Source of the DNA: Clostridium nigeriense
Lineage (GTDB): Bacteria > Bacillota > Clostridia > Clostridiales > Clostridiaceae
Direction of reading: 5' to 3'
DNA: 64,000 bases
Assembly (NCBI RefSeq): GCF_900086595.1
Contig: NZ_LT575472.1
Location: 2,674,029-2,738,028, forward strand
Below the pieces are notes generated by a model. That model saw only the letters and a program-made list of their open reading frames with translations, was not told the origin of the DNA and did no database searches. Below, in pieces: positions 1 through 9,022 of the stretch. How positions within the stretch are numbered: the stretch's first letter is position 1; every line of letters starts with the position of its first letter. A program made the position numbers and the translations under genes.

Positions 1-1
1 A

Positions 2-391
2 GGAACTGGATCTGGTATTTTATCTATTGCTTCTGCAATAATTGGTGCTTCTAAGGTTACAGCTTTAGATATTAGAGATGTTAAAGGCGAAGTAAATTTA
101 AACGCTTCATTAAACGGAATTTATAATATAGAAACTCTAATTGGAAATGCTCTTAACGGAGAAATAACAATTAATGATAAGTTTGATTGGATTTACATAA
201 ATATAGGCGGAGAAGAAACTGAATTATTTATGGAATTTATAAAGGATCACTTATTGAATAATGGTAAGATTTTAGTATCTGGTTTAGTTGAATGGAGCTT
301 TGATAAAGTAAAATCTATAGTTGAAAGTCATGGATTTAAATTAGAAGAGAAATATCAAACTAACGAATGGATAACTGCAATTTTCAATTAA
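2..391 (+). CDS. PrmA-like SAM-dependent methyltransferase (3' part only)
   Basis: The window opens inside this gene; 129 C-terminal residues remain before TAA. The first residues GTGSGILSIA are the glycine-rich SAM-binding motif I of class I methyltransferases. The following VTALDI, LNGI and final NEWITAIF resemble the C-terminal catalytic domain of ribosomal protein L11 methyltransferase (PrmA, family length about 310 aa). The region that is usually VANI in PrmA reads WIYINIGGEE here, so this may be a diverged paralogue rather than the housekeeping enzyme. The N-terminal substrate-binding domain lies outside the window. It converges on the lytic transglycosylase gene and shares a terminator with it. 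Confidence 0.6.
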   Translation, partial: GTGSGILSIASAIIGASKVTALDIRDVKGEVNLNASLNGIYNIETLIGNALNGEITINDKFDWIYINIGGEETELFMEFIKDHLLNNGKILVSGLVEWSFDKVKSIVESHGFKLEEKYQTNEWITAIFN

Positions 392-456
392 ATTTGAAAA
401 TTTAAAAACTCAAAATTATAAATATAATTTATTCCAAAATAATAAAAAGTAATTTA

Positions 457-506
457 AGGACTATGATACTAAAAGTAAAAGATATTGCTTTTAGTGTCAT
501 AGTCCT
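457..506. terminator. Bidirectional rho-independent terminator
   Basis: A 19-bp stem with one G-U pair (arms 457-475 and 488-506, starting AGGACTATGA) lies between two convergent genes. Runs of A/T flank it on both sides, so it can serve the methyltransferase on plus and the transglycosylase on minus. Confidence 0.8.
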
Positions 507-527
507 ATTTAAATTAAAAATCAGTGA

Positions 528-1076
528 TTATTTATTATATAAATACTTATATATGTTATAATTCGCCTTTACCTTATCTACATATTTTTTTGTTTCTGGA
601 AAAGGAATGTAATCTAAAGTCTCTCCATCCTCAGAATATTCTTCATGATTTAGCCACTTATTAACATTACCACTTCCACCATTATAAGCAGCTAAAACTA
701 AATCTAAGTCATCATCAAATTCTTTTTCTAAGTTTTTTAAATACCAACATCCCATTCTTATATTTAGCTCTGGATCAAAAAGCATTGAGGTTAAAAAATA
801 ATTAATATCTAGCTCTTTTGCTACCCATTCCCCAGTAGTATCCATTATTTGCATTAATCCTTTAGCATCTTTTTTAGATACTGCAGATTTATCAAAATTA
901 CTCTCCGTCTTTATTACTGCTAAAACAAGATAAGGATCTAATTCATATTCCTCGCTATATTTATCTACATATTCACCATATTTATAAGGATATACATATT
1001 TTTTCATTGCAAACATAAATCCAAAATAAGCTATAAGTACTGCAATTAAAATAGTTAATATACGCTTAAATTTCAT
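528..1076 (-). CDS. Membrane-anchored lytic transglycosylase (SLT domain, GH23)
   Basis: 182 aa. One N-terminal transmembrane segment (about residues 5-24) anchors the protein with its catalytic domain outside the cell. The SLT domain shows the usual markers in order: the catalytic glutamate in AVIKTESNF, GLMQIM, and AAYNGG. It is expected to cleave the MurNAc-GlcNAc bond of peptidoglycan, leaving a 1,6-anhydro end. It follows coaE by about 10 bases with an AAGGAG site, and the order polA-coaE-transglycosylase is common in clostridia, so it is probably the last gene of that operon. The link to CoA synthesis appears to be positional only. Confidence 0.9.
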   Translation of the reverse strand: MKFKRILTILIAVLIAYFGFMFAMKKYVYPYKYGEYVDKYSEEYELDPYLVLAVIKTESNFDKSAVSKKDAKGLMQIMDTTGEWVAKELDINYFLTSMLFDPELNIRMGCWYLKNLEKEFDDDLDLVLAAYNGGSGNVNKWLNHEEYSEDGETLDYIPFPETKKYVDKVKANYNIYKYLYNK

Positions 1077-1086
1077 CCTTTTCTCC

Positions 1087-1689
1087 TTACTTATTAATTA
1101 CATTTAAAAAATCTATTACCTTATCTACCTGCTCTTTAGTTTTTAATAAGTCTCCATTATTATCTATAATTATGTGAGCATAATCTCTTTTTTTATCTAA
1201 TGATAATTGAGAATTCAATCTATTTATAGCTTCATCTCTAGATAATCTATCTCTATTTTTTAATCTAATAACTTGTGTATTGTTATCAACCCAAACAACT
1301 ATTATATAATCCATATTATTATGAAGATCATTTTCTATTAAAGTTGGAGCATCAAGGACAATTAGTTTCTCACCTTTTTTTTCATACTCTTCTATTGCCT
1401 TAAATATTTCACTCTTAATATATGGCATTATAATTTCCTCATATTTTTTTCTTTGCTTTGGAAACCTAAAAATATGATTTCCAAATTCTCGTCTTCTAAA
1501 TTCGCCTCTCCAGTCAAAAAAGCCTGTTCCAAATTCTATTTTTATTTTATCTATTATCTCTGGATATTTTACTAATACATCTCTTGCTATATTATCAGCA
1601 TCAATTACTGTAAATCCTTTATTAATAAGCATTTTTGATACAGTGCTTTTTCCTGAACCAATACCTCCTGTTAACCCTATTTTTATCAT
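1087..1689 (-). CDS. coaE: Dephospho-CoA kinase
   Basis: 200 aa, normal length for CoaE, which phosphorylates the 3'-hydroxyl of dephospho-CoA in the last step of CoA synthesis. The N-terminal P-loop GLTGGIGSGKST is intact and is followed by the VIDADNIARDV segment typical of the family. The LID region with RLKNRDRLSRDEA is also present. It starts 15 bases downstream of polA on the same strand and is probably cotranscribed with it and with the transglycosylase. Confidence 0.96.
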   Translation of the reverse strand: MIKIGLTGGIGSGKSTVSKMLINKGFTVIDADNIARDVLVKYPEIIDKIKIEFGTGFFDWRGEFRRREFGNHIFRFPKQRKKYEEIIMPYIKSEIFKAIEEYEKKGEKLIVLDAPTLIENDLHNNMDYIIVVWVDNNTQVIRLKNRDRLSRDEAINRLNSQLSLDKKRDYAHIIIDNNGDLLKTKEQVDKVIDFLNVINK

Positions 1690-1704
1690 TTTTACTAGGC
1701 CCCC

Positions 1705-4317
1705 CTATTTAGCTTCATACCATGTATTTCCTGTATTAATATCTACCTCTAAAGGTACATTCATATCTAATACCTTTTCCATCTCATTTTTAACTATATT
1801 TTGTACTTGCTCTAGCTCATCTTTTTTAACATTCAATATAAGTTCATCATGAACTTGTAAAATAATCTTACTTTTCAATTCTTTTTCCTTTAATGTGTTA
1901 TAAACATTAACCATTGCTAACTTAATAATATCAGCAGCACTTCCTTGTATAGGTGCATTCATAGCAAGTCTTTCCCCCAAAGCTTTAACTATTTTATTAG
2001 AAGACTTTATCTCTGGTATAAACCTTCTTCTATTTAAAATAGTTAGAACAAAACCATTTTCCTTAGCTTCATCTATTAAACTATCTAAATAACCTTTTAT
2101 TTTAGGATATCTATCAAAATATATTTCCATATATTCTGAAGCCTCTTTTTTAGTTATATGTAAATCTTGTGAAAGACTAAAATCACTTATTCCATATACT
2201 ATTCCAAAATTAACAGCCTTAGCCCTACTTCTCATTAATGGAGTAACCTCTTCTAATGGAACTTTAAATACTTCAGAAGCAGTTTTTCTATGAATATCAC
2301 TATGATGTTTAAATCCCTCTATCATATTTTTATCTTTAGATAATTCCGCTAAAACTCTAAGCTCAATTTGAGAATAATCACAAGACAATAATATATCTTC
2401 TTCTTCATTAGGTATAAATACCTTCCTTATTTCTCTTCCCATTTCATATTTTATAGGTATATTTTGAAGATTAGGCTCTGTACTTGATAATCTCCCTGTA
2501 GTAGTAACTGTTTGATTGAAGGTTGAATGTATTTTTCCATCAACATCTACAACATTTTTAAGTCCTTCCACGTAAGTAGAATTAAGTTTTGTTATTTGCC
2601 TATAATAAGTAATCTTAGGTATTATCTCATGTTTATCTTGAAGCTTTTCTAAAACTTCTGCATTAGTTGAATATCCTGTTTTTGTTTTCTTAATAACTGG
2701 TAAATCTAATTTTTCAAATAAGATTTTACCTAATTGCTTTGGAGAATTAATATTAAATTCTTCCTCTGCTAAATCAAAGATTTCTTTTTCAGTTGTTTTT
2801 ATTTCTTCTTTAAATTTTACTGCTAAATCATTAAGCATATCTTGATTTATGTTAAAACCTAAAGATTCCATGGAAGATAAAACAAATATTAAAGGATGCT
2901 CAACTTTATAATAAAGTTCTTCCATATTTTCTTCTTTAATCTTAATACTAAGTATATTATAAATTTCTTCAAGCTTGCTATTTATTTTACACTTAAATCC
3001 ATCATCATTTCCTTTAACATCTTCTCCAAGATATTCATTAATTAATGATAATAAATCATAAGAGTTTCTTGCTGAGTTTATTAAATAAGCAGCAATTGCT
3101 GTATCAAATTCAAAACCTTCAATTGCAATATCTAATTTATTTAGTATTGTAATTAGAGATTTTCCATCATGAATAACCTTTTTAATATCCTTATTTTCCA
3201 TTATATTTTTCAAAGCTAAATAAGAAGTTTCTTTATCTTCTTTTACTAATTCATCAAACTTTATATAATGATTTTCTTTATTAAAGGATATATTTATATT
3301 AACTAATTGAATTTCTGAATACTTCTCACTATTTTTCACTTCATAAGTGATATAAATTCTATCTTTTAGAAAATTAGCTAAATCTAAAAAATCCTTACAG
3401 TTATCTATATACTTAATATCTATATTTTCACTCTGCTCTTCTTCTATATCCTCACCTTTTGAGATTTTATCTAACATGGACTTCATTTGTAACTTTAAGA
3501 GAAGTTTTTTTAATCCTTCTCTATTATAAGAATCTTGGCTTTTAATTTCTTCTAAATCAAATTCTATTGGTACCTCTGTTATTATAGTTGCTAGCTTTTT
3601 ACTAAATATAGCCTGTTCTCTATATGTTTCTAAATTTTCTTTTAATTTCTTCCCACTAATATTATCTATATTATTTAATACTTCTTCAATAGAACCATAA
3701 GTTTGAATTAATTTATATGCTGTTTTTTCACCAACTCCAGGAACTCCTGGAATATTGTCAGACTTATCTCCCATAAGCCCTTTAACATCTATAAATTGAG
3801 TAGGAGTAACTCCAAATTCATCAACAAAGCTTTTATAGTTATATGTTGCAGTTTCAGTTACACCTTTTTTAGTTATAACTACATTTATATTTTCAGATGC
3901 TAATTGAAGAGCATCCCTATCTCCTGTAACTATAAAAACTTCTATATTATTTTTTTCAGCATGCTTTGCTAAAGAACCAATAATATCATCAGCTTCAAAA
4001 CCATCCAATTCATATTTTGTAATTGATAATAATTCTAACAAATCCTTTATAATAGGAAATTGCTCCGCAAGTTCTGGTGGCATTTTTTTTCTTCCTGCTT
4101 TGTAATCTTCATATTCCTTATGTCTAAAAGTAGGACCTTTTTTATCAAAGGCTGCTACAATATAATCTGGTTTTAATTCTTCTTTCATCTTAAATAACAT
4201 ATTTACAAATCCATAAACTGCATTTGTATGAATACCCTCAGAAGTTGTAAGCTCTGGAATTGCATAAAATGCTCTATTTAAAAGGGCATTTGAATCTAAA
4301 ATTAATAATCTTTCCAT
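1705..4317 (-). CDS. polA: DNA polymerase I
   Basis: 870 aa from the ATG at 4317. An in-frame TTG at 4329 is less likely, because the GGAGG site overlaps it and sits 6 bases before the ATG. The N-terminal third is the 5'-3' flap nuclease (LILDSNALLNRAFYA; GDKSDNIPGVPGVGEKTA). The C-terminal polymerase has motif A SCDYSQIELR (Asp near 647), motif B RSRAKAVNFGIVYG and motif C QVHDEL (His-Asp near 823-824). In the middle domain the proofreading DxE carboxylates are not visible where expected (IYITYEVKNSEKY), so the 3'-5' exonuclease is probably inactive. It acts in Okazaki-fragment processing and repair and heads the polA-coaE-transglycosylase cluster. Confidence 0.97.
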   Translation of the reverse strand: MERLLILDSNALLNRAFYAIPELTTSEGIHTNAVYGFVNMLFKMKEELKPDYIVAAFDKKGPTFRHKEYEDYKAGRKKMPPELAEQFPIIKDLLELLSITKYELDGFEADDIIGSLAKHAEKNNIEVFIVTGDRDALQLASENINVVITKKGVTETATYNYKSFVDEFGVTPTQFIDVKGLMGDKSDNIPGVPGVGEKTAYKLIQTYGSIEEVLNNIDNISGKKLKENLETYREQAIFSKKLATIITEVPIEFDLEEIKSQDSYNREGLKKLLLKLQMKSMLDKISKGEDIEEEQSENIDIKYIDNCKDFLDLANFLKDRIYITYEVKNSEKYSEIQLVNINISFNKENHYIKFDELVKEDKETSYLALKNIMENKDIKKVIHDGKSLITILNKLDIAIEGFEFDTAIAAYLINSARNSYDLLSLINEYLGEDVKGNDDGFKCKINSKLEEIYNILSIKIKEENMEELYYKVEHPLIFVLSSMESLGFNINQDMLNDLAVKFKEEIKTTEKEIFDLAEEEFNINSPKQLGKILFEKLDLPVIKKTKTGYSTNAEVLEKLQDKHEIIPKITYYRQITKLNSTYVEGLKNVVDVDGKIHSTFNQTVTTTGRLSSTEPNLQNIPIKYEMGREIRKVFIPNEEEDILLSCDYSQIELRVLAELSKDKNMIEGFKHHSDIHRKTASEVFKVPLEEVTPLMRSRAKAVNFGIVYGISDFSLSQDLHITKKEASEYMEIYFDRYPKIKGYLDSLIDEAKENGFVLTILNRRRFIPEIKSSNKIVKALGERLAMNAPIQGSAADIIKLAMVNVYNTLKEKELKSKIILQVHDELILNVKKDELEQVQNIVKNEMEKVLDMNVPLEVDINTGNTWYEAK

Positions 4318-4417
4318 TTTTTCCTCCAAATTAAGGCGTTAATTCCTTAAAGCTATTTTTAATATAAATTATACTATTATTAATGAAATAAATCATTACA
4401 TTTTAATTAATACTAAA

Positions 4418-5335
4418 TTAAAAAATACTTAGATCTAATTCCTTTGATAAATCCTTAATTAAATTAATTCCTGCTATACTATTTCCTTTTTCATCAAGAG
4501 ATGGGCCATAGATTCCAATACCATACTTTCTTGGTACAGTAGCTATTATTCCCCCTCCAACACCTGATTTAGCTGGAATTCCAACATTTACAGCAAAGTC
4601 TCCAGATGCATCGTACATACCACAAGTAACCATTATTGTTTTAACTATTCTGCATACTTCCTTAGGAATAAACTTTTCATTAGTCCATGGAATAACTCCA
4701 TCATTAGCAAGCACTACCCCAAATCTAGCTAAGTCTCTAGCTGTTAACTCTATAGAACATTGTTTGAAATATAAATCTAAGACCTCTTCTACATCACATT
4801 CTAAAACTCCAGTACTCTTCATAAAATATGCTAAAGCTCTATTTCTATTTCCAGTTTCCTTTTCTGATAAATATACTCTTTCATTAACTGAAATATCATC
4901 ATTATTTGTTACTGTTCTCATGAAATCTAATATTTTTTCAAGTTTTTCATCTACATCTTTTCCATCTATTAATGAAGTAGTTACTATGGCACCTGCGTTT
5001 ATCATTGGATTATATGGCTTTCCGCTATCCCTAGCTTCTAAGTTAACTATTGAATTAAATCCCATACCTGTTGGTTCTACATCTACTTTTTTAAACACAT
5101 TATGTCTTCCATTATCTCTTATAGCTAGAATAAGACTAACAATCTTAGATATACTTTGCATAGTAAATTTCTTATTATAATCTCCCGAATAATATTCTTT
5201 TCCTCTTGAATCTACCACATATATTCCAAGCTCATTTGGATTTGCCTCACTTAATGCAGGAATATAAGATGCAACCTTTCCTTCTTTACCATATTCTCTA
5301 TTTTTTTCTACTAGTGTATTTAACAAACTAAACAT
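4418..5335 (-). CDS. glsA: Glutaminase
   Basis: 305 aa, the usual size of serine-dependent glutaminases that hydrolyse glutamine to glutamate and ammonia. The beta-lactamase-like fold is marked by the catalytic S-x-x-K in MQSISKIVSL (about residues 59-68), by MINAGAIVTTSL, and by the C-terminal SGDFAVNVGIPAKSGVGGGI. A GAGGTG site precedes the ATG. It stands alone, divergent from the aminopeptidase gene at 5504. In other bacteria it supports glutamate supply or acid tolerance; nothing here distinguishes the two. Confidence 0.95.
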   Translation of the reverse strand: MFSLLNTLVEKNREYGKEGKVASYIPALSEANPNELGIYVVDSRGKEYYSGDYNKKFTMQSISKIVSLILAIRDNGRHNVFKKVDVEPTGMGFNSIVNLEARDSGKPYNPMINAGAIVTTSLIDGKDVDEKLEKILDFMRTVTNNDDISVNERVYLSEKETGNRNRALAYFMKSTGVLECDVEEVLDLYFKQCSIELTARDLARFGVVLANDGVIPWTNEKFIPKEVCRIVKTIMVTCGMYDASGDFAVNVGIPAKSGVGGGIIATVPRKYGIGIYGPSLDEKGNSIAGINLIKDLSKELDLSIF

Positions 5336-5503
5336 AAAGCTTCACCTCTTATTTTCCTATGATTATTGCAATTTATATTATATTAATATTTATTATTATA
5401 GACAAGAAATTTTATACTTATATATTTTTACTAGACTATTTTACTATATTATGTAAGAATAAATTATATAGTAAGTATAAAATATAATCTAGAGGTGATT
5501 TTA

Positions 5504-6736
5504 ATGGATATGAAAAATATGTTAGAAAAATATGCAAAATTAGCAGTTAAAAAGGGTGTTAACTTACAAAAAAACCAAGTATTATTAGTTAATTCCCCTG
5601 TAGAATGTATAGATTTTGCAAGAGCCATAGCCAAAGTTGCTTATGAAGAAGGTGCAAAAGAAGTTATTGTTCACTATGGCGATCAAAATATACAAAGACT
5701 TAAACTTGAGCATGCTTCAATTGATACTTTAAAAGAAGTACCTAATTGGCTTTCTGAATCCTATAATTCTTATGCAAGAGAGGGTTGTTGTGTTATTTCT
5801 ATTTCTGCTTCTGATCCAGATGCTTATAAAGGAATTCCAATGGAAAAAATATCTTCATATCAAAAAAGTAGACAAATAGCTTTAAATGAATATTATGAAT
5901 ACTCTATGTCAAATAAAATTCGTTGGACAGTTGTTTCAGTACCAACTGAAGCTTGGGCATTAAAAGTATTTGAAGGTTCAACTTCTAAGGAAGCTATAGA
6001 AAAACTTTGGAATGTAATTTTTAATGTTGTAAGATTAGATAAAGAAGATCCTATTAAAGCTTGGGATGAACATAATGCTAAAATAGCTGAAAAGCTAGAA
6101 TTTTTAAATAATAGCAAATTTAAAACATTACATTATACAAACTCTAACGGAACAGACTTAACTATTGAATTGCCAGAGGAACACATTTGGCTTGGAGGCT
6201 CTGAAAAATGTAATTTAGGAATAGAATTTAATGCTAACATGCCAACTGAAGAAGTATTCACACTACCGAAAAAGAATGGAGTCAATGGTACAGTTACTTC
6301 TTCTAAACCTTTAAGCTACGGTGGTAATTTAATTAATGATTTTTCCTTAACTTTTAAAGATGGAAAAGTAATAGACTTCAACGCAAAAGAAGGTTATGAA
6401 ACATTAAAGGATTTATTGGAAAATGATGAAGGAGCTAGTTATTTAGGAGAAGTTGCTTTAGTTCCTTTTGACTCCCCTATTTCTAATTCAAATTTAATTT
6501 TTTATAATACATTATTTGATGAAAATGCGGCTTGCCACTTAGCCTTTGGTAAGGCTTATCCAACTTGTTTAATTAATGGAGATAATTTAAACAAAGAGGC
6601 ACTTTCTAAAAAAGGTGCTAACGATTCTATAATACATGTTGATTTTATGATAGGAACAAACGATTTAAACATAATTGGCTATACTTATGATAATAAGGAA
6701 ATTGAAATATTTAGAAATGGTAATTGGGCATTTTAA
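5504..6736 (+). CDS. M29-family aminopeptidase (AmpS/PepS-like)
   Basis: 410 aa from the ATG at 5504, preceded by AGAGGTGA 6 bases upstream; an in-frame GTG at 5495 lies inside that site and is rejected. The protein matches the thermophilic-aminopeptidase (M29) family: MLEKYAKLAVKKGVNLQ near the N-terminus, ELPEEHIWLGG, NMPTEEVFTLP (a metal-ligand glutamate), and the C-terminal HVDFMIGTNDLNIIGY. These are cytoplasmic two-metal exopeptidases that release N-terminal residues from peptides. It is monocistronic and ends in a strong hairpin. Confidence 0.93.
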   Translation: MDMKNMLEKYAKLAVKKGVNLQKNQVLLVNSPVECIDFARAIAKVAYEEGAKEVIVHYGDQNIQRLKLEHASIDTLKEVPNWLSESYNSYAREGCCVISISASDPDAYKGIPMEKISSYQKSRQIALNEYYEYSMSNKIRWTVVSVPTEAWALKVFEGSTSKEAIEKLWNVIFNVVRLDKEDPIKAWDEHNAKIAEKLEFLNNSKFKTLHYTNSNGTDLTIELPEEHIWLGGSEKCNLGIEFNANMPTEEVFTLPKKNGVNGTVTSSKPLSYGGNLINDFSLTFKDGKVIDFNAKEGYETLKDLLENDEGASYLGEVALVPFDSPISNSNLIFYNTLFDENAACHLAFGKAYPTCLINGDNLNKEALSKKGANDSIIHVDFMIGTNDLNIIGYTYDNKEIEIFRNGNWAF

Positions 6737-6747
6737 TATCTAAAAAT

Positions 6748-6777
6748 AAGCTGCTATACTTTAAAGTATAGCAGCTT
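6748..6777. terminator. Terminator between convergent genes
   Basis: A 13-bp perfect stem (AAGCTGCTATACT, loop TTAA) lies directly after the aminopeptidase stop and before the end of the convergent gene at 6782. Confidence 0.85.
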
Positions 6778-6781
6778 TACA

Positions 6782-7270
6782 TTATTCTAAATTCATTTCA
6801 TTTATATTATCATCTGTTTCTTCTAATTTTTTACTTCCTTTATCTCTTCTTTCAACTTCACTTTCAATTACTTCCTTAATATTATTAGCCTTATTTTTTA
6901 GTTTCTTTTTAGCACTAAGTTTTTCAAATAATAAAGTTATCCAAGAAGTAAAACCTTTAACGTTTTGCATTTCACTTAAGTATATTTCTGTTGTATTTTC
7001 ATCTATCTCACTAAATTCATATCTTGAAATATAGCTATCTTCATTTATTGTATTAGTAACCTCATACAATTTATTTTTCTCATAACCAGTAACAGTAGTA
7101 ATCATTTCTATCTTTTGCTTAGCAACATATTTTATTGTTCTTTTATTGCTACAACCTACAGGATCTTTATCATTAAATTTAGGAATCTCTCTTTTATTTA
7201 AGTCTATAAAAACTTTAAAAGTCCTTTCTAATGGATGGTTTATAACTACTTTTATATTATAATTACTCAA
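6782..7270 (-). CDS. SRPBCC-like (START-fold) protein of unknown function
   Basis: 162 aa, starting at TTG with AAGGGGG 7 bases upstream. The pattern YNIKVVINHPLERTFKVFIDL followed by a mostly beta middle section and a helical end (WITLLFEKLSAKKKLKNKANNI) is typical of SRPBCC/polyketide-cyclase-like folds that bind hydrophobic ligands. It resembles clostridial proteins annotated DUF3284 or SRPBCC; that match is from memory. The last 25 residues are charged and probably disordered. No catalytic role can be assigned. Confidence 0.6.
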   Translation of the reverse strand: MSNYNIKVVINHPLERTFKVFIDLNKREIPKFNDKDPVGCSNKRTIKYVAKQKIEMITTVTGYEKNKLYEVTNTINEDSYISRYEFSEIDENTTEIYLSEMQNVKGFTSWITLLFEKLSAKKKLKNKANNIKEVIESEVERRDKGSKKLEETDDNINEMNLE

Positions 7271-7337
7271 TTCTAATCCCCCTTGTTTTAAATCCTTATA
7301 ATAGTATTATTACATTTTTTTAAGAAAATAGCTATAA

Positions 7338-7369
7338 AAAAAATAAAAGGATTACATATCCTTTTATTT
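7338..7369 (-). terminator. Terminator of the 53-aa gene
   Basis: Stem AAATAAAAGGAT (7341-7352) pairs with 7358-7369 across a 5-base loop. Read on minus it is followed by a T-run (complement of 7334-7343). Confidence 0.8.
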
Positions 7370-7376
7370 TTTCATT

Positions 7377-7538
7377 CTAATTATCTTCTTTTCTAGGCTT
7401 ATCTTTTCCAAGTTTTCTAGATTCCTTTGAGTATCCAACTTCATCGGCAGTTTCTACTTGCATTTTCCTTAATTCAGCCTTAGTTTTTTGACCTGATTTT
7501 TTATTTTTCTTTGAATTTTTATTATTTTTATGAGACAT
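7377..7538 (-). CDS. Small lysine-rich protein (53 aa)
   Basis: Not recognised with certainty. The frame runs from an ATG at 7538, which has a perfect AGGAGGTG site, to TAG at 7377, and is followed by its own terminator. The N-terminus is extremely basic (MSHKNNKNSKKNKKSGQKTK); the rest contains VETADEVGYSKESRKLGKDK. Size and charge suggest a small nucleic-acid-associated or spore-core protein, but no SASP signature is present. The strong ribosome-binding site and dedicated terminator support it being a real gene. Confidence 0.7.
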   Translation of the reverse strand: MSHKNNKNSKKNKKSGQKTKAELRKMQVETADEVGYSKESRKLGKDKPRKEDN

Positions 7539-7592
7539 AAAAACACCTCCAAAGATAGTGTTAATTTATATGAATCTTTTTATTCTAGGAAA

Positions 7593-7621
7593 AAAGTAGT
7601 TACGAAAATCGTAACTACTTT
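7593..7621 (-). terminator. Terminator of icd
   Basis: A perfect 13-bp stem (AAAGTAGTTACGA, 3-base loop) lies just after the icd stop. On minus it is followed by T-rich sequence. Confidence 0.8.
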
Positions 7622-7625
7622 AATA

Positions 7626-8840
7626 TTAATTATTATATATTTTCTCTAATCTTATTCTTATTTCTTTTATAAAATCTTTAGAATTCATTACTTTTACATT
7701 ATCTAAATCTGACAATAAGGCTAAATCCTTAGTCATATATCCTTCGTTTATGGTTTGTAGAGAGGCTCTTTCTAAGTTATTAGCAAATTCAATTAACTCA
7801 TTGTTATTATCCATCTCTCCCCTTTTCCTTAAAGCTCCTGACCAAGCAAATATAGTTGCCATAGAGTTGGTAGACGTGTCTTTTCCTTTTAGATAATTAT
7901 AATAATGTCTTTGAACTGTTCCATGTGCAGCTTCATACTCATAATAACCATCTGGTGATACTAATACAGATGTCATCATTGCTAAAGAACCAAATGCTGT
8001 AGCAACCATATCACTCATTACGTCACCATCATAATTTTTACATGCCCAAATATATCCACCTTGTGATTTTACAACTCTAGCTATAGCATCATCTATTAAT
8101 GTATAAAAATACTCTATGTTAAGTTCTTTAAATTTTTCTTTATATTCAGCATCAAATATCTCTTGAAAAATATCCTTAAATGTATGGTCATATTTCTTTG
8201 AAATAGTATCTTTAGTTGCAAACCATAAATCTTGCTTTGTATCTATTGCAAAATTAAAACAACTTCTTGCAAAGCTTTCTATAGACTTATTTAGGTTATG
8301 CATTCCTAAAATTACTCCACCATCCTTAAAATCATGAATCAATTCACGTTTTTCTTTACCATTTTCATCAGTAAAAACAATTTCTGCTTTTCCTTTACCT
8401 TCTACCTTCATTTCAACATCCTTATAAACATCACCATAAGCATGTCTTGCTATTGTTATTGGTTTTTCCCAAGTTCTAACATAAGGCTTAATAGAATCTA
8501 CAATAATAGGTGCTCTAAACACTGTTCCATCTAAAATAGATCTAATAGTTCCGTTAGGGCTTTTCCACATTTCCTTTAAATTATACTCTTTAACTCTTTC
8601 TGCATTTGGAGTTATAGTTGCACATTTTACTCCTACACCATACTTTTTTATAGCTTCTGCTGCTAAAGTTGTAACTTTATCATTAGTTTCGTTTCTATGC
8701 TCTAAACCTAAATCATAGTATTCAGTTTTTAATTCAATAAAAGGATTTAATAATTCTTCTTTGATTATGCCCCATAAAATCCTTGTCATTTCATCCCCAT
8801 CCATTTCAACTAATGGATTTATCATATTAATTTTCTTCAT
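7626..8840 (-). CDS. icd: NADP-dependent isocitrate dehydrogenase, eukaryotic-type subfamily
   Basis: 404 aa, matching the homodimeric type II IDH family (about 400-410 aa) rather than the E. coli-type Icd. Visible markers are [16 protein letters not shown] at the N-terminus, [19 protein letters not shown] with the substrate arginines, [17 protein letters not shown] carrying metal-ligand aspartates, and [15 protein letters not shown] in the cofactor region. It converts isocitrate to 2-oxoglutarate with NADPH formation. It is a single-gene unit with its own promoter (8872-8900) and terminator; no aconitase or citrate synthase is adjacent. In an anaerobe its role is presumably 2-oxoglutarate for glutamate synthesis. 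Confidence 0.95.
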   Translation of the reverse strand: MKKINMINPLVEMDGDEMTRILWGIIKEELLNPFIELKTEYYDLGLEHRNETNDKVTTLAAEAIKKYGVGVKCATITPNAERVKEYNLKEMWKSPNGTIRSILDGTVFRAPIIVDSIKPYVRTWEKPITIARHAYGDVYKDVEMKVEGKGKAEIVFTDENGKEKRELIHDFKDGGVILGMHNLNKSIESFARSCFNFAIDTKQDLWFATKDTISKKYDHTFKDIFQEIFDAEYKEKFKELNIEYFYTLIDDAIARVVKSQGGYIWACKNYDGDVMSDMVATAFGSLAMMTSVLVSPDGYYEYEAAHGTVQRHYYNYLKGKDTSTNSMATIFAWSGALRKRGEMDNNNELIEFANNLERASLQTINEGYMTKDLALLSDLDNVKVMNSKDFIKEIRIRLEKIYNN

Positions 8841-8871
8841 TTTTAGCCCCCCATATCATTTTAATAAATAA

Positions 8872-8900
8872 ATTATACCTTATAAGCTATGTTTTTACAA
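8872..8900 (-). promoter_or_regulatory. Promoter of icd
   Basis: On minus, TTGTAA, 17 bases, TATAAT, about 30 bases upstream of the icd start codon. Spacing and -10 box are ideal for the housekeeping sigma factor. Confidence 0.75.
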
Positions 8901-8920
8901 TTATCTTTAATTTTTGAAAT

Positions 8921-8947
8921 AAAAAAGGGATTGTATTAAACAATCCC
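8921..8947 (-). terminator. Terminator of the YeiH-family gene
   Basis: Stem GGGATTGT/ACAATCCC (8927-8947) with a T6 tail on minus, downstream of the gene ending at 9023. Confidence 0.75.
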
Positions 8948-9022
8948 ATCCTTATTTCATAATTATTTATCTTATAAGATATTAAAAGTCCCATTAAAGT
9001 CGTTAAACTCTAAAAAATATAC

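Noticed and set aside
4317..4329. TTG start for polA
   Set aside because: The GGAGG site overlaps it and is properly spaced from the ATG at 4317.
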